This document shows positions 18,911-26,992 of a stretch of 56,643 bases of DNA, one piece after another; the stretch's first letter is position 1, and each line of letters opens with the position of its first letter. A model generated the notes under the pieces. The model saw nothing but the letters and a program-made list of their open reading frames with translations. It did not search any database and was not told where the DNA came from. Made by a program: the position numbers and the translations under genes. Origin of the DNA: Ectothiorhodospiraceae bacterium WFHF3C12 (GTDB lineage Bacteria; Pseudomonadota; Gammaproteobacteria; Nitrococcales; Nitrococcaceae); NCBI GenBank assembly GCA_013519935.1, contig JACDUA010000023.1:1-56643 (forward strand), written 5' to 3'.

Positions 18911-20137
18911 ATGCCGCATTTCCGCTACAAGGCCCGCTCGGCGCGGGGCGAGGCCGTGGAGGGCGTCCTGGAAGCGGCGTCGGTGGATGCCGTCGCCAAC
19001 CAGCTGTTCAATACCGGCATTACCCCCATCGACATCCAGGAAACCCGGGCCCCGCGGGCACGGCCCACCGGGGAAACCTGGTCCCGGCTGTTCGAACGAC
19101 GCGTCACGCTGGTGGATCTCATCGTCTTCAGCCGGCAGATGTACACCCTCTCCCGGGCGGGGATCCCCATCATTCGGGCCATCAACGGCCTGGCGGACAG
19201 CACCCGCAGCGAGCGCTTCGCGCGGGTGCTGCGCCGTATCAGCGAGAGCCTGGAGTCGGGCCGAAGCCTGGCCGAGTCTCTCCGGCAGCATCCCGAGGTG
19301 TTCTCCAACCTCTACGTCGCCATTATCCAGGTGGGCGAGAACTCCGGCCGGCTGGACGAAGGCTTCCTGCAGATGGCCCGGCACCTGGAGACGGACAAGG
19401 AGACCCGGGACCGCGTCAAGACCGCGCTGAGATATCCCACGATGGTCCTGGTGGCCATCGTCGCGGCCATCGCCATCATCAACGTCTGGGTGATTCCGCG
19501 CTTCGCCAGCGTCTTCGATGCCTTCGACGCCGAGCTGCCCTGGGCGACCCGCCTGCTCATCGGCGTGTCGGATTTTTCGGTGGCCTACTGGCCGCACATT
19601 CTGGCGCTGCTGATCGCGGCCGCCGGTGGCGTCTACTGGTACGTGCGCACCGATAAGGGCCGCTACAACTGGGACAAGTACAAGCTGCGGATCCCCAGGT
19701 TCGGCGACATCATACTGCGGGCGACCCTGGCGCGTTTTGCCCGGTCCTTCGCCATGTCCATGCGTTCCGGCGTGCCGCTCATACAGGCCCTGACCGCGGT
19801 ATCCCGGGCCGTGGACAACGAGTTCGTGGGCTCGCGCATCCTGATGATGCGCAATGGCATCGAGCGCGGCGAGAGCCTGACGCGCACGGCGGCCACCACG
19901 AACCTTTTCACGCCGCTGGTGCTGCAGATGCTCGCCGTCGGCGAGGAGACGGGGCAGGTCGACGAGATGATGGAGGAGGTGGCGGGCTTCTACGAGCGCG
20001 AGGTGGACTACGACCTCAAGCAGCTCAGCAGCTACATCGAGCCCATCCTCATAGTAGGCATAGGAGTGATGGTATTGATCCTGGCGCTGGGCGTGTTCCT
20101 GCCCATGTGGGACCTGGCCCAGGCCGCGCGCGGATGA
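18911..20137 (+). CDS. mshG: MSHA inner-membrane platform protein MshG (PilC/GspF)
   Basis: A 408-residue polytopic platform protein. It has two homologous GspF domains (about 70-190 and 275-395), each starting with a FSRQMYTLSRAGIPI or FARSFAMSMRSGVPL type motif. Three main membrane segments lie near 175-195, 225-245 and 380-400. It is the core on which the pilin polymer is extracted and pushed by MshE. The last codons overlap the mshF start by 4 nt. Confidence 0.95.
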   Translation: MPHFRYKARSARGEAVEGVLEAASVDAVANQLFNTGITPIDIQETRAPRARPTGETWSRLFERRVTLVDLIVFSRQMYTLSRAGIPIIRAINGLADSTRSERFARVLRRISESLESGRSLAESLRQHPEVFSNLYVAIIQVGENSGRLDEGFLQMARHLETDKETRDRVKTALRYPTMVLVAIVAAIAIINVWVIPRFASVFDAFDAELPWATRLLIGVSDFSVAYWPHILALLIAAAGGVYWYVRTDKGRYNWDKYKLRIPRFGDIILRATLARFARSFAMSMRSGVPLIQALTAVSRAVDNEFVGSRILMMRNGIERGESLTRTAATTNLFTPLVLQMLAVGEETGQVDEMMEEVAGFYEREVDYDLKQLSSYIEPILIVGIGVMVLILALGVFLPMWDLAQAARG

Positions 20138-20730
20138 TGGCGCCACGGATACGGTCCCGGTCCGGTCAGGCGGGACTCTCCCTGCTGGAACTGATGGTGG
20201 TGGTCGTCGTCATCGCTCTGCTGGTGGGCTTCGCCATCGACAGGCTGGTGGGCCTGCAGGTGGACGCCGAGCGCGTGCAGATGCAGCGGGTCATTTCGAC
20301 GCTGCGCAGCGCGGCCCGCATGGAGATGGCCGAGGTCATTGTCCATGGCGACGAGTCGCGCCTGGCGCGCTGGCACGGCGGCAATCCCATGGCATTGCTG
20401 GAGCAGCCGCCACCCAATTATCGAGAGGCGGACAAGGTGCAGCCGCAAGCGGCGGGGATCGCGCCGGCAGGGCGCTGGTACTACGAGGACGGTTACCTGT
20501 TCTATACGGTCGAAAATGCGAGCTACTTCGAGTCCACGGGGCCGGAAGGCGCAGTACGCTTCCGATTAAGGGTCAGTTACGACGATCTCAACGGGGATGG
20601 CCGGTTCACCCCGGGCGTGGATCATCCGCGTGGGCTGCTGGTGGAGGCGGTGGATCGATACCGCTGGCTTCGCGAGCCCGTGTCGCCGGCCGTCGCCGAA
20701 GTGGCGCCGAACGGCGCCCCGGGTTCATAA
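20134..20730 (+). CDS. mshF: MshF-like prepilin-type protein
   Basis: A 198-residue protein with a class III signal anchor: QAGLSLLELMVVVVVIALL, in which Gly precedes the cleavage point and Leu replaces the usual Phe at +1. The conserved Glu5 is present (LSLLE). The rest is a polar periplasmic domain with aromatic-rich RWYYEDGYLFY. By position between mshG and mshA, and by size, it is MshF. The ATG at 20134 overlaps the mshG stop; an adjacent ATG at 20137 is equally possible. Confidence 0.85.
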   Translation: MMAPRIRSRSGQAGLSLLELMVVVVVIALLVGFAIDRLVGLQVDAERVQMQRVISTLRSAARMEMAEVIVHGDESRLARWHGGNPMALLEQPPPNYREADKVQPQAAGIAPAGRWYYEDGYLFYTVENASYFESTGPEGAVRFRLRVSYDDLNGDGRFTPGVDHPRGLLVEAVDRYRWLREPVSPAVAEVAPNGAPGS

Positions 20731-20844
20731 AAACTGTTAAGCAGTTGGTGGAAGTCGTTCAATTAAAACGGTACCTTCATTTCCGCGAGTGTCCGGGGCG
20801 GACCACTCCGGGCATTTCAACGCTGAGGCACTGAGGAGCAGGGT

Positions 20845-21378
20845 ATGCACAAGCAACAAAACGGTTTCACGCTCATCGAGCTGGTCATTGTCATTGTTAT
20901 CTTGGGGATCCTGGCGGCCACGGCGCTGCCGCGTTTCATCGATGTAACGGACGAGGCACGCAGTGCCGCAGTCGAGGGCTCCGGGGGCGCAGTCGGTTCA
21001 GCCGTGCAGCTCGCGCATGCTCAGTGGGTCGCGCAGGGCAACACCGCCGCTGCCGACATCACGCTCGAGGATGGCACTGTTGTTGGCATGAATGCCGACG
21101 GCTGGCCGGCTGGCGGTACGGGTGCGACGTCGATCTCCGCCGGCTCCAACGGCCAGTGCGTAACGCTGTGGCAGAACCTTCTGAGTTCGAATGGCCCGGC
21201 TGTTGGAGACGGTGGCGGTACGCCGCCGGCTGATGGCTACGGCGCGGTTTCCGGCGATGGCACATGCACTTATACGTATCAGCCTGATACCAATATGAGC
21301 ATTCAGTACTGCGCCACCACGGCCGATGCCAACTGCGACTCCGCTGGCCAGGTCGTCATCGACTCTGATCCGACCTAA
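20845..21378 (+). CDS. mshA: Major MSHA pilin MshA
   Basis: A 177-residue type IVa prepilin with leader MHKQQNG, cleavage at Gly|Phe, and mature N-terminus FTLIELVIVIVILGILA, including Glu5. The C-terminal part is Gly/Ala/Thr/Asp-rich. It has four cysteines (CVTLW, GTCTY, YCATT, NCDS), consistent with two disulfides closing a D-loop. It has its own 114-bp upstream gap and a GAGGAGCAGGGT ribosome binding region. A stable stem-loop follows. This suggests extra expression relative to the minor pilins, as expected for a major subunit. Confidence 0.93.
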   Translation: MHKQQNGFTLIELVIVIVILGILAATALPRFIDVTDEARSAAVEGSGGAVGSAVQLAHAQWVAQGNTAAADITLEDGTVVGMNADGWPAGGTGATSISAGSNGQCVTLWQNLLSSNGPAVGDGGGTPPADGYGAVSGDGTCTYTYQPDTNMSIQYCATTADANCDSAGQVVIDSDPT

Positions 21379-21390
21379 GTAACGCCTTTT

Positions 21391-21433
21391 GGCGGTGGCG
21401 GCCCCGGGTTTGGCTTGGTGGGTCGTCGCCGCC
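21391..21433 (+). terminator. Stem-loop directly after mshA (attenuator or mRNA 3'-protector)
   Basis: GGCGGTGGCGGC (21391-21402) pairs with GTCGTCGCCGCC (21422-21433) as a 12-bp stem when G-U pairs are allowed, with a 19-nt loop. There is no U-run, so full termination is unlikely. A partial terminator or an mRNA-stabilising hairpin would lower expression of mshCDOP relative to mshA. Confidence 0.5.
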
Positions 21434-21475
21434 TCTCGTTGGCCTGGACGCTGACGCCGGGTTGGGAGAATTAGG

Positions 21476-22003
21476 CTGTTCGACGGAAACTCACCACGCC
21501 GTCCTGGAAGCCGCCAAATTGCGAAGGGCGAAGGCGGTTTCACCGTTATCGAGCTGGTAACGGTGGTTCTTCTCGTTGGAATACTGGCCGCTGTCGGCGC
21601 GAGCCGGTTTTTCGGCACCCAGACCTACGACGAGCGCGGTTTCGCCGGCAAGGCCGTTTCGGCCCTGCGGTATGCCCAGAAATCCGCGATGGCGGGCCGG
21701 TGCGAAATCCGGGTGAATCTGGATGCCGCGGCGGACAGTTACACCCTGAGCTATACGGGCAATGGGCCCGGTAACGGCACGCCGGGGAGCTGCCCGGCAT
21801 CGGGTACGCCGGTGCCTCGCCCGGGCGGTGGGAACTATAGCGAAACCGCCGCATCCGGCGTCGACGTCCAGGGTGGGGTGACATTGCATTATTCGTCCTC
21901 CGGGGCCGCGACCATCACCGGTGGTTCGTCGACGGTCCCCATCGGTACCTTCCAGCTCAACATCGAACCGCAGTCGGGCTTGGCCTATGTCCAGGGTTTC
22001 TAG
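21476..22003 (+). CDS. mshC: Minor prepilin MshC-like (GspH type)
   Basis: Prepilin-like protein with the class III motif GGFTVIELVTVVLLVGILAA, then RFFGTQTYDERGFAGKAV and LRYAQKSAMAGRCEIRV, the latter typical of MshC/GspH minor pilins. The frame is open from 21455 (stop at 21452-21454) but contains no ATG, GTG or TTG before the prepilin motif. Candidate starts are CTG 21476 (GGGAG seven bases upstream; 22-residue leader), ATT 21470 and ATT 21518 (GGAAG seven bases upstream, giving the compact leader ending KGEGG). I use CTG 21476. The start at GTG 21563 would cut off the essential prepilin signal. It overlaps mshD by 17 nt. Confidence 0.8.
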   Translation: MFDGNSPRRPGSRQIAKGEGGFTVIELVTVVLLVGILAAVGASRFFGTQTYDERGFAGKAVSALRYAQKSAMAGRCEIRVNLDAAADSYTLSYTGNGPGNGTPGSCPASGTPVPRPGGGNYSETAASGVDVQGGVTLHYSSSGAATITGGSSTVPIGTFQLNIEPQSGLAYVQGF

Positions 22004-22478
22004 ATGCCTGGGGGCCAGCCTGGTCGAGCTGATCGTGACCATTGTCGTGATCAGCCTGGCGCTGTCCGGCGTGCTCATCGGCGTCGATCGGATCACCCGC
22101 CAGAGCGCGGATCCCATGGTCATCACCCAGTCCCGGGCCATCGCCAATGCCTATCTGGAGGAAATCCTGCCCAAGGACTATGCCGATCCGAGCGTGACCG
22201 GCGCCGCTCGTGACGGCGATTGCTCGGCGGAAGAGGGGGGGCGGAGTGCCTATGACGACGTGGGTGACTACGACGGGCTTTCCGAGAGCCCGCCGCGGGA
22301 CCAGACGGGCACCGCGCTTACCGATCTGGGCGGCTATCAGGCTTCGGTGAGCGTTGCCTGCAATCAGAGCATCGGCCCGTCGGGGAACACGGTCACCGCC
22401 AAGATCGTCACCGTCACGGTCACCAATACCGGTCTCAACACGCCGGTGGAGCTGACCGGCTACCGGAGCGATATCTAG
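21987..22478 (+). CDS. mshD: Minor prepilin MshD-like
   Basis: A 163-residue prepilin-like protein beginning MSRVSRCLGASLVELIV. The residue after the presumed Gly is Ala rather than Phe/Met, but Glu5 and the hydrophobic helix (TIVVISLALSGVLIGV) are intact. The context and the motif ADPMVITQSRAIANAYLEEILPK match MshD. Downstream it has paired cysteines and Thr/Val-rich strands. The start lies inside the end of mshC, so translation is probably coupled. mshO begins at the very next base after the stop. Confidence 0.85.
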   Translation: MSRVSRCLGASLVELIVTIVVISLALSGVLIGVDRITRQSADPMVITQSRAIANAYLEEILPKDYADPSVTGAARDGDCSAEEGGRSAYDDVGDYDGLSESPPRDQTGTALTDLGGYQASVSVACNQSIGPSGNTVTAKIVTVTVTNTGLNTPVELTGYRSDI

Positions 22479-23399
22479 ATGCGGTATCGCGCCGCTCAAG
22501 CCGGTTTCACCATCATCGAGCTGATCGTGGTGATCGTCATCGCCGGCATCCTGGCGACGATGATCGCCAGCTTCATCGGCGGGCCCATCCAGGGTGCCGT
22601 GCAACAGGACGCGCGCGCCGCGCTGGTGGACCAGGCGGATATCGCCATGCAGCGCATGAGCCGGGCCATTCACGACGCGGTCCCCAATTCCGCCCGCGTG
22701 CCCGCCGGCAGCGGTCAGCGCCTGGAGATCATCGGCATTCTGGAGGGGGCGAGCTACCGGGTGCGCCCGGGAAGCGGTCCCGGCGCCTCCCACAACACCC
22801 CTGACGACCGCCTGAACACCAATACCGCCGACGCCGCGTTCAACATTCTGGGGCGGTTCGGACAGTCGGCGCTGGCCCCGGGAAACACGCTCACGAACAA
22901 CCAGCGTATCGTGATCTATCCCACGGACCCCGGCGAGCTTTACCAGGATGCGGCGGCCAACAATCCCGGGCAGGAACTGGTCATTACACCGGCCAGCGAC
23001 GGCACCAATTTCCGGATCAGTCTGGCCGACGACACGGACGAGACCAAGGTCCGGTTCGATACGGCCTTCGATTTCGCCTACGGGTCGCCGGTACAGCGGC
23101 TTTACGTCACCGATACGCCGCGCAGCTTCGTCTGTGATCTGGCGGCGGGCGAGCTGCTCATGTACTGGGGTTATGCCATTCAGACCAGCCAGCCGGACCA
23201 GAGCGCCCTCGATTCGCTGGTCTCCGGCGGTAACGCCGAGCGGACCGTCCTCGCGCGCAACGTCACGGGCTGTGCCTTCGATTACGAGCCCGGCACGCCG
23301 GAGCGGGCCGGGTTGGTGACCGCGAGCCTGACTCTGTCCACCAGCCGCGCCGGCGTCGTGGAGCTCCTCCAGCAGATTCACGTGGTGAACACGCCATGA
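22479..23399 (+). CDS. mshO: Minor prepilin MshO-like
   Basis: A 306-residue, large minor-pilin-like protein with leader MRYRAAQAG and mature FTIIELIVVIVIAGILATM, including Glu5. It has the QADIAMQRMSRAIHDAVPNS segment characteristic of MshO. The remaining region is a beta-rich periplasmic domain with two cysteines (FVCDL, TGCAF). Its size fits a GspK/GspJ-like tip component. The 3' end overlaps mshP by 4 nt. Confidence 0.9.
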   Translation: MRYRAAQAGFTIIELIVVIVIAGILATMIASFIGGPIQGAVQQDARAALVDQADIAMQRMSRAIHDAVPNSARVPAGSGQRLEIIGILEGASYRVRPGSGPGASHNTPDDRLNTNTADAAFNILGRFGQSALAPGNTLTNNQRIVIYPTDPGELYQDAAANNPGQELVITPASDGTNFRISLADDTDETKVRFDTAFDFAYGSPVQRLYVTDTPRSFVCDLAAGELLMYWGYAIQTSQPDQSALDSLVSGGNAERTVLARNVTGCAFDYEPGTPERAGLVTASLTLSTSRAGVVELLQQIHVVNTP

Positions 23400-23827
23400 G
23401 GGCTCCTGGCGCACAGGGCGGGTTCTCGCTGGTCAGCGCCATCTTCGTCATCGTCGTGCTGGCGGGCGTTGTCGGCTACATGCTCCAGGTCAGCACCGTG
23501 CAGCTGACGACGACAGGCCAGGGCATCGACGCGGAGCGCGCCTACCGCGCCGCCCAGGGCGGCATCCAGTGGGCCGTCTCCCATGTGCTGGACAACAGCA
23601 CCGGTAGTCCGCATTCGGACGCCACGACGAACTGCAACATCGTCGACGGGGCGGGCTTCGCGCTCAACGGCTACGCCGTAACGCTGGAATGTGACACGTA
23701 TCTCTTCAGCGATCCCACCCCCCGGTCGATATACCAGGTAACGGCCACCGCCACCCGCGGGACAATCGGTACCCCCGATTTCGTCTCCCGGGCGGTGGAG
23801 GTGAGCTTCTCTCAGCCGCCGCCCTAG
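23396..23827 (+). CDS. mshP: MshP-like pilus tip/assembly protein
   Basis: A 143-residue protein with a prepilin-like N-terminus, QGGFSLVSAIFVIVVLAGVV. It lacks the conserved Glu5 (Ser occupies that place), as in GspK-type and MshP proteins that cap the fibre tip. It has AERAYRAAQGGIQWAVSHVL, the MshP/PilX signature region, and two cysteines (NCNIV, LECDT). It is the last gene of the operon; no mshQ-like large gene follows. Confidence 0.85.
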   Translation: MRAPGAQGGFSLVSAIFVIVVLAGVVGYMLQVSTVQLTTTGQGIDAERAYRAAQGGIQWAVSHVLDNSTGSPHSDATTNCNIVDGAGFALNGYAVTLECDTYLFSDPTPRSIYQVTATATRGTIGTPDFVSRAVEVSFSQPPP

Positions 23828-23865
23828 TCGGCGCCGCGCGGCCCGAGCCGGATTTCGGGCGCCGA
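23828..23865 (+). terminator. Hairpin at the end of the msh operon
   Basis: TCGGCGCC (23828-23835) and GGCGCCGA (23858-23865) form a perfect 8-bp stem starting right after the mshP stop codon. No U-run follows, so it may be a weak or Rho-assisted terminator or a processing site before pomA. Confidence 0.4.
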
Positions 23866-23958
23866 GGAGTATCGAGCCTGTCACGGTTCGGGGCGGCCAA
23901 CCCGGGTTACGCTCCCTTTCGGGGCAAGAAGAACACAGCACTGAGGGCAACTGCTTTT

Positions 23959-24723
23959 ATGGACTTGGCGACCCTGATCGGTTTGCTTGGCGCTTTGGGG
24001 GTGATCATCACCGCCATCGTTCTCGGCGGCAGCACGGGCACCTTCGTCAACGTGCCGTCCATTCTCATCGTTATGGGCGGCACGGTGATGGCGTCGCTGA
24101 TCAAGTTCCCGCTGGGACAGTTCCTGGGCGCCTTCAAGGTGGCCGGCCGGGCGTTCTCCTACAAGAGCGAGGACCCCATGAAGCTCATCGATCAGACGGT
24201 GGAGCTGGCGCAGGTGGCCCGCAAGGAGGGCCTGCTGGCCCTGGAGGGCTACGAGGTGGACAACCCGTTCCTGCAACAGGGCATCCAGCTGGTGGCCGAC
24301 GGCCATGAGCCGGAGTTCGTGAAGAAGGTCCTGGCCCAGGAGATCGACCTGTCCATCAGCCGCAACGAGCAGGGCGAGAACGTCTTCCGCGCCATTGGCG
24401 ACGTGGCGCCGGCCATGGGCATGATCGGCACCCTCATCGGCCTGGTGCAGATGCTGACGAACATGGACGACCCCAAGGCCATCGGCCCGGCCATGGCCGT
24501 GGCGCTGCTGACGACCCTCTACGGCGCGATTATCGCCAATGCCATAGCCCTGCCCATCGCCGACAAGCTCGCCAACCGCAACGCCGAGGAGGAGGTCAGC
24601 CGCACCCTCATCCTGGAGGGGCTGCTTTCCATTCAGGAAGGGCTGAACCCGCGGCTGATCAGCGAGCTGCTCAAGACCTACCTGCCCGGCAAGCAGCGGG
24701 CGGAGATGGACAAAGCGGCCTGA
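23959..24723 (+). CDS. pomA: Flagellar stator protein PomA/MotA
   Basis: A 254-residue, four-helix ion-channel subunit of the flagellar stator. Membrane segments are near 5-22, 30-50, 150-170 and 180-200. The loop has conserved charged residues (ARKEGLLALE, FRAIGDVAPAMGMIGTLIGL). The sequence fits the PomA/MotA class linked to Na+-type stators better than E. coli MotA, but the coupling ion cannot be proven from sequence. It sits 131 bp after mshP and 1 nt before pomB. Confidence 0.92.
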   Translation: MDLATLIGLLGALGVIITAIVLGGSTGTFVNVPSILIVMGGTVMASLIKFPLGQFLGAFKVAGRAFSYKSEDPMKLIDQTVELAQVARKEGLLALEGYEVDNPFLQQGIQLVADGHEPEFVKKVLAQEIDLSISRNEQGENVFRAIGDVAPAMGMIGTLIGLVQMLTNMDDPKAIGPAMAVALLTTLYGAIIANAIALPIADKLANRNAEEEVSRTLILEGLLSIQEGLNPRLISELLKTYLPGKQRAEMDKAA

Positions 24724-24724
24724 C

Positions 24725-25639
24725 ATGTCGCGCCGCAGAGGCAGAAAGGCACCGCCCGGTGCGCCGGCCTGGATGTCCACGTTCGCCGACCTGGCCATCC
24801 TGCTGATGTGCTTTTTCGTGCTGATTCTCTCCTTTTCGGAGATGGATCTGCGCAAATACAAGGAGATCGTCGGTTCCATGAAGGATGCCTTCGGCGTCCA
24901 GCGTCAGGAGTTCGCCAAGGAAAACCCCAAGGGCACCAGCTTCGTGGCGCGTGAATTCTCCCCGGGCAAGCCGGATCCCAGCCAGATGCGGCAGATCATC
25001 CAGCAGCCGACGACCAACCGGCAGCAGCGCAACCTTGAGGTGCCGACGGAGGGCAACCCCGAAGTCAACAAGGAGAACACCTTCGTCGTGGAGCGGGCGG
25101 AGCTCGAGGCCATGCTCAAGGAAGCCCAGGAGAAGGCCAGCGAGAACGCTCAGAAGATCCGCAACCTGCTTCAGGCGGAGATCGCGGCCGGCCAGGTGGA
25201 GGTCGAGCAGGACGGTCGCCGCATCACCATCCGTATCCGTGAGCGCGGCTCTTTCGATTCCGGCCGGGCCGAGTTGATCGAGCCGTTCACGCCGGTGATC
25301 CGCAAGATTGGCCAGGCCATCGAGCTCACCGGCGGTGACGTCGTGATCGCCGGCCACACCGACGACGTCCCGATCTCCACCCGGCGTTTCCGGTCCAACT
25401 GGGAGTTATCGGCCGCCCGGGCGGTGACCATGTTCCACCGCCTGCAGCAGGTGAGCAGCCTGGATGCGGAGCGTTTCACGGTGGAGGGCCACGCCGACAA
25501 CGAGCCGCTGGTCCCGAATACATCGCCGTCGAACCGGGCGCGGAACCGTCGGGTGGAAGTGATCGTGGTGGAGGGCAGCGCGATTTCCTCGGAGGCCAGC
25601 GCCACGGAGCTCCTATTGAACAGCGAGAACAATAACTGA
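24725..25639 (+). CDS. pomB: Flagellar stator protein PomB/MotB
   Basis: A 304-residue stator subunit with a single membrane helix (about 20-40) carrying the essential ion-binding aspartate, Asp22, in STFADLAILLMCFFV. A plug/linker region follows, then a C-terminal OmpA-like peptidoglycan-binding domain with AGHTDDVPIS (about 216-225) and NRARNRRVEV. It couples ion flow to rotation with PomA and anchors the stator to the cell wall. It is translated immediately after pomA. Confidence 0.92.
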   Translation: MSRRRGRKAPPGAPAWMSTFADLAILLMCFFVLILSFSEMDLRKYKEIVGSMKDAFGVQRQEFAKENPKGTSFVAREFSPGKPDPSQMRQIIQQPTTNRQQRNLEVPTEGNPEVNKENTFVVERAELEAMLKEAQEKASENAQKIRNLLQAEIAAGQVEVEQDGRRITIRIRERGSFDSGRAELIEPFTPVIRKIGQAIELTGGDVVIAGHTDDVPISTRRFRSNWELSAARAVTMFHRLQQVSSLDAERFTVEGHADNEPLVPNTSPSNRARNRRVEVIVVEGSAISSEASATELLLNSENNN

Positions 25640-25676
25640 CCGGATATCCGGCGCAGCGAGATCCCTGGGAGGCGTT

Positions 25677-26270
25677 ATGGACAGACCCGACAAGAGTGCG
25701 CAGGAGCGGCGGGAGAATTTCCGGGTCAAGGATCTGGCGATCATCACGTCCCGGCCGCTGTCCCCGGCCGAAGCGAAGGAGTGGCGTCGCGACGGGCCGT
25801 CACCGCTCACGGATGCCTTCGATCTGGCGTCCTGGTTCGGTGAGATCCGCCAGAAGACGACCCTCCTGCACCGCCAGGCCCAGCAGGAAAGCCCGCGGCT
25901 CGCGGACTACGTGGACACGCTGGACCAGAAGCTGGACCGGCTCATGCAGGTCATGCTCATCCGCGACATGAACCTGGAAGACCACACGCCCCAGCAGATC
26001 GATATCGGTGCCGAGGGCCTGGGATTTGCCAGCGCCAGCCGCTTCGACACCGGCCAGCAACTGGAGCTGCACCTGCTGCTGCTGTCCACGGGGACCGGGC
26101 TGCGTCTGCTCGGCAAGGTGGTGCGCTGCGAGCCCCTGCAGGATGGCGCAGCCGGCTACGACGTCGGTGTATCGCTGGAGTACCAGCGCGAGGCGGACCG
26201 GGAACTGCTGTTGCACCACCTGCTGCACCGCCAGTCGGAGCTCATCCGCGAGCGCAACCAGGCGGACTAG
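25677..26270 (+). CDS. PilZ-type c-di-GMP receptor with N-terminal extension
   Basis: A 197-residue cytosolic protein. RRENFR (residues 11-16) supplies the RxxxR motif. DIGAEGLGF near residues 107-115 resembles the second PilZ motif (D/NxSxxG), with Gly in place of Ser. Between them lies a helical insertion (about 45-95) with QKLDRLMQVMLIRDMN. The C-terminal beta barrel has ASRFDTGQQLELHLLLL and LLGKVVRCE. GGGAGG precedes the ATG. Its place 37 nt after pomB suggests a c-di-GMP-dependent brake or regulator of stator or pilus, an inference. Confidence 0.8.
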   Translation: MDRPDKSAQERRENFRVKDLAIITSRPLSPAEAKEWRRDGPSPLTDAFDLASWFGEIRQKTTLLHRQAQQESPRLADYVDTLDQKLDRLMQVMLIRDMNLEDHTPQQIDIGAEGLGFASASRFDTGQQLELHLLLLSTGTGLRLLGKVVRCEPLQDGAAGYDVGVSLEYQREADRELLLHHLLHRQSELIRERNQAD

Positions 26271-26281
26271 CCCGGCGCGCG

Positions 26282-26992
26282 TTACTGTCCCTTCAGCAGC
26301 GCCTCCACGTCGGGGTCGTCGTCCGGCGGGGCCGGGCTGCGGTCATTACCCGGGTCCTGTTGCTCGACCTCTGAATCCGCCGGCCTGCCGCCAAGCTCGC
26401 CGGTCTCCAACCGCTCTAGGATCTCCGTGGCGCTGAGCTGACCGCCGTGGTCGATGCGGGTGCCGAACATGGCCGTGTATTCCGCGAAGACCCGGTTCAG
26501 CGCGTCCTTGTAGAGCTGCAGATCCTCTTCGAGCCGTTCCCCATCCCCGGATGCCGCCCGGGCGTCGTCTGCCTCGGACGCGTCCGCGTCCGCCCCGTCG
26601 TCCACCGTGTCAGCGGCCTCGGGCAGGGGAATGCGCTCGTAGGCCTCGCCCAGGTGGTGGATGGACTTGTCCATTCGGGCCAGGCGCGCCGCATCGCGGC
26701 GGATGTAAGTCCGCAGGAGGTTGCGCACGAAGCCCTCCTCCGCCGCCAGGATGTCCCCGGCAGCCGCCTCGGCCTGCTCCGAGTCCAGTCCGCGCTGCTC
26801 GGTCAGTCGTTCCGTCAGCGCGTCGCGGCGGGCGGCGCCCCCGTCCTTTATCCGACCCGCCAGTGTATCGGCCGCTGCCCGGTCCCGGCGGTTGCGGCGC
26901 CGCGCGACCAGGGCGATCACGGCCAGGGCGAGCCCCATGAGCAGGACCGCCTCCACCAGCGCAATCAGCATGATCCAGTCGGATTCAGTCAC
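26282..26992 (-). CDS. Membrane-anchored acidic protein, unknown, partner of VWA gene
   Basis: A 236-residue protein of unknown family. One N-terminal membrane helix (about 8-28) is followed by a basic patch RRRNRRDR. A helical coiled region comes next (about 40-115), and then an acidic low-complexity stretch rich in Asp/Ala/Glu (about 125-150). The conserved-looking block LYKDALNRVFAEYTAMFGTRI follows, and the acidic tail ends DPDVEALLKGQ. It overlaps the VWA gene by 8 nt and lies downstream of it, so the two are probably made together. The C-terminal DxDALL-like tail recalls short docking motifs. Confidence 0.75.
   Translation of the reverse strand: MTESDWIMLIALVEAVLLMGLALAVIALVARRRNRRDRAAADTLAGRIKDGGAARRDALTERLTEQRGLDSEQAEAAAGDILAAEEGFVRNLLRTYIRRDAARLARMDKSIHHLGEAYERIPLPEAADTVDDGADADASEADDARAASGDGERLEEDLQLYKDALNRVFAEYTAMFGTRIDHGGQLSATEILERLETGELGGRPADSEVEQQDPGNDRSPAPPDDDPDVEALLKGQ

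Noticed and set aside
17075-20146. Very long open frame (about 1020 codons) on the minus strand opposite mshE and mshG
   Set aside because: It is exactly antisense to two well-supported genes, is rich in His/Gln/Arg/Gly as GC-rich shadows are, has no ribosome binding site and matches no family.
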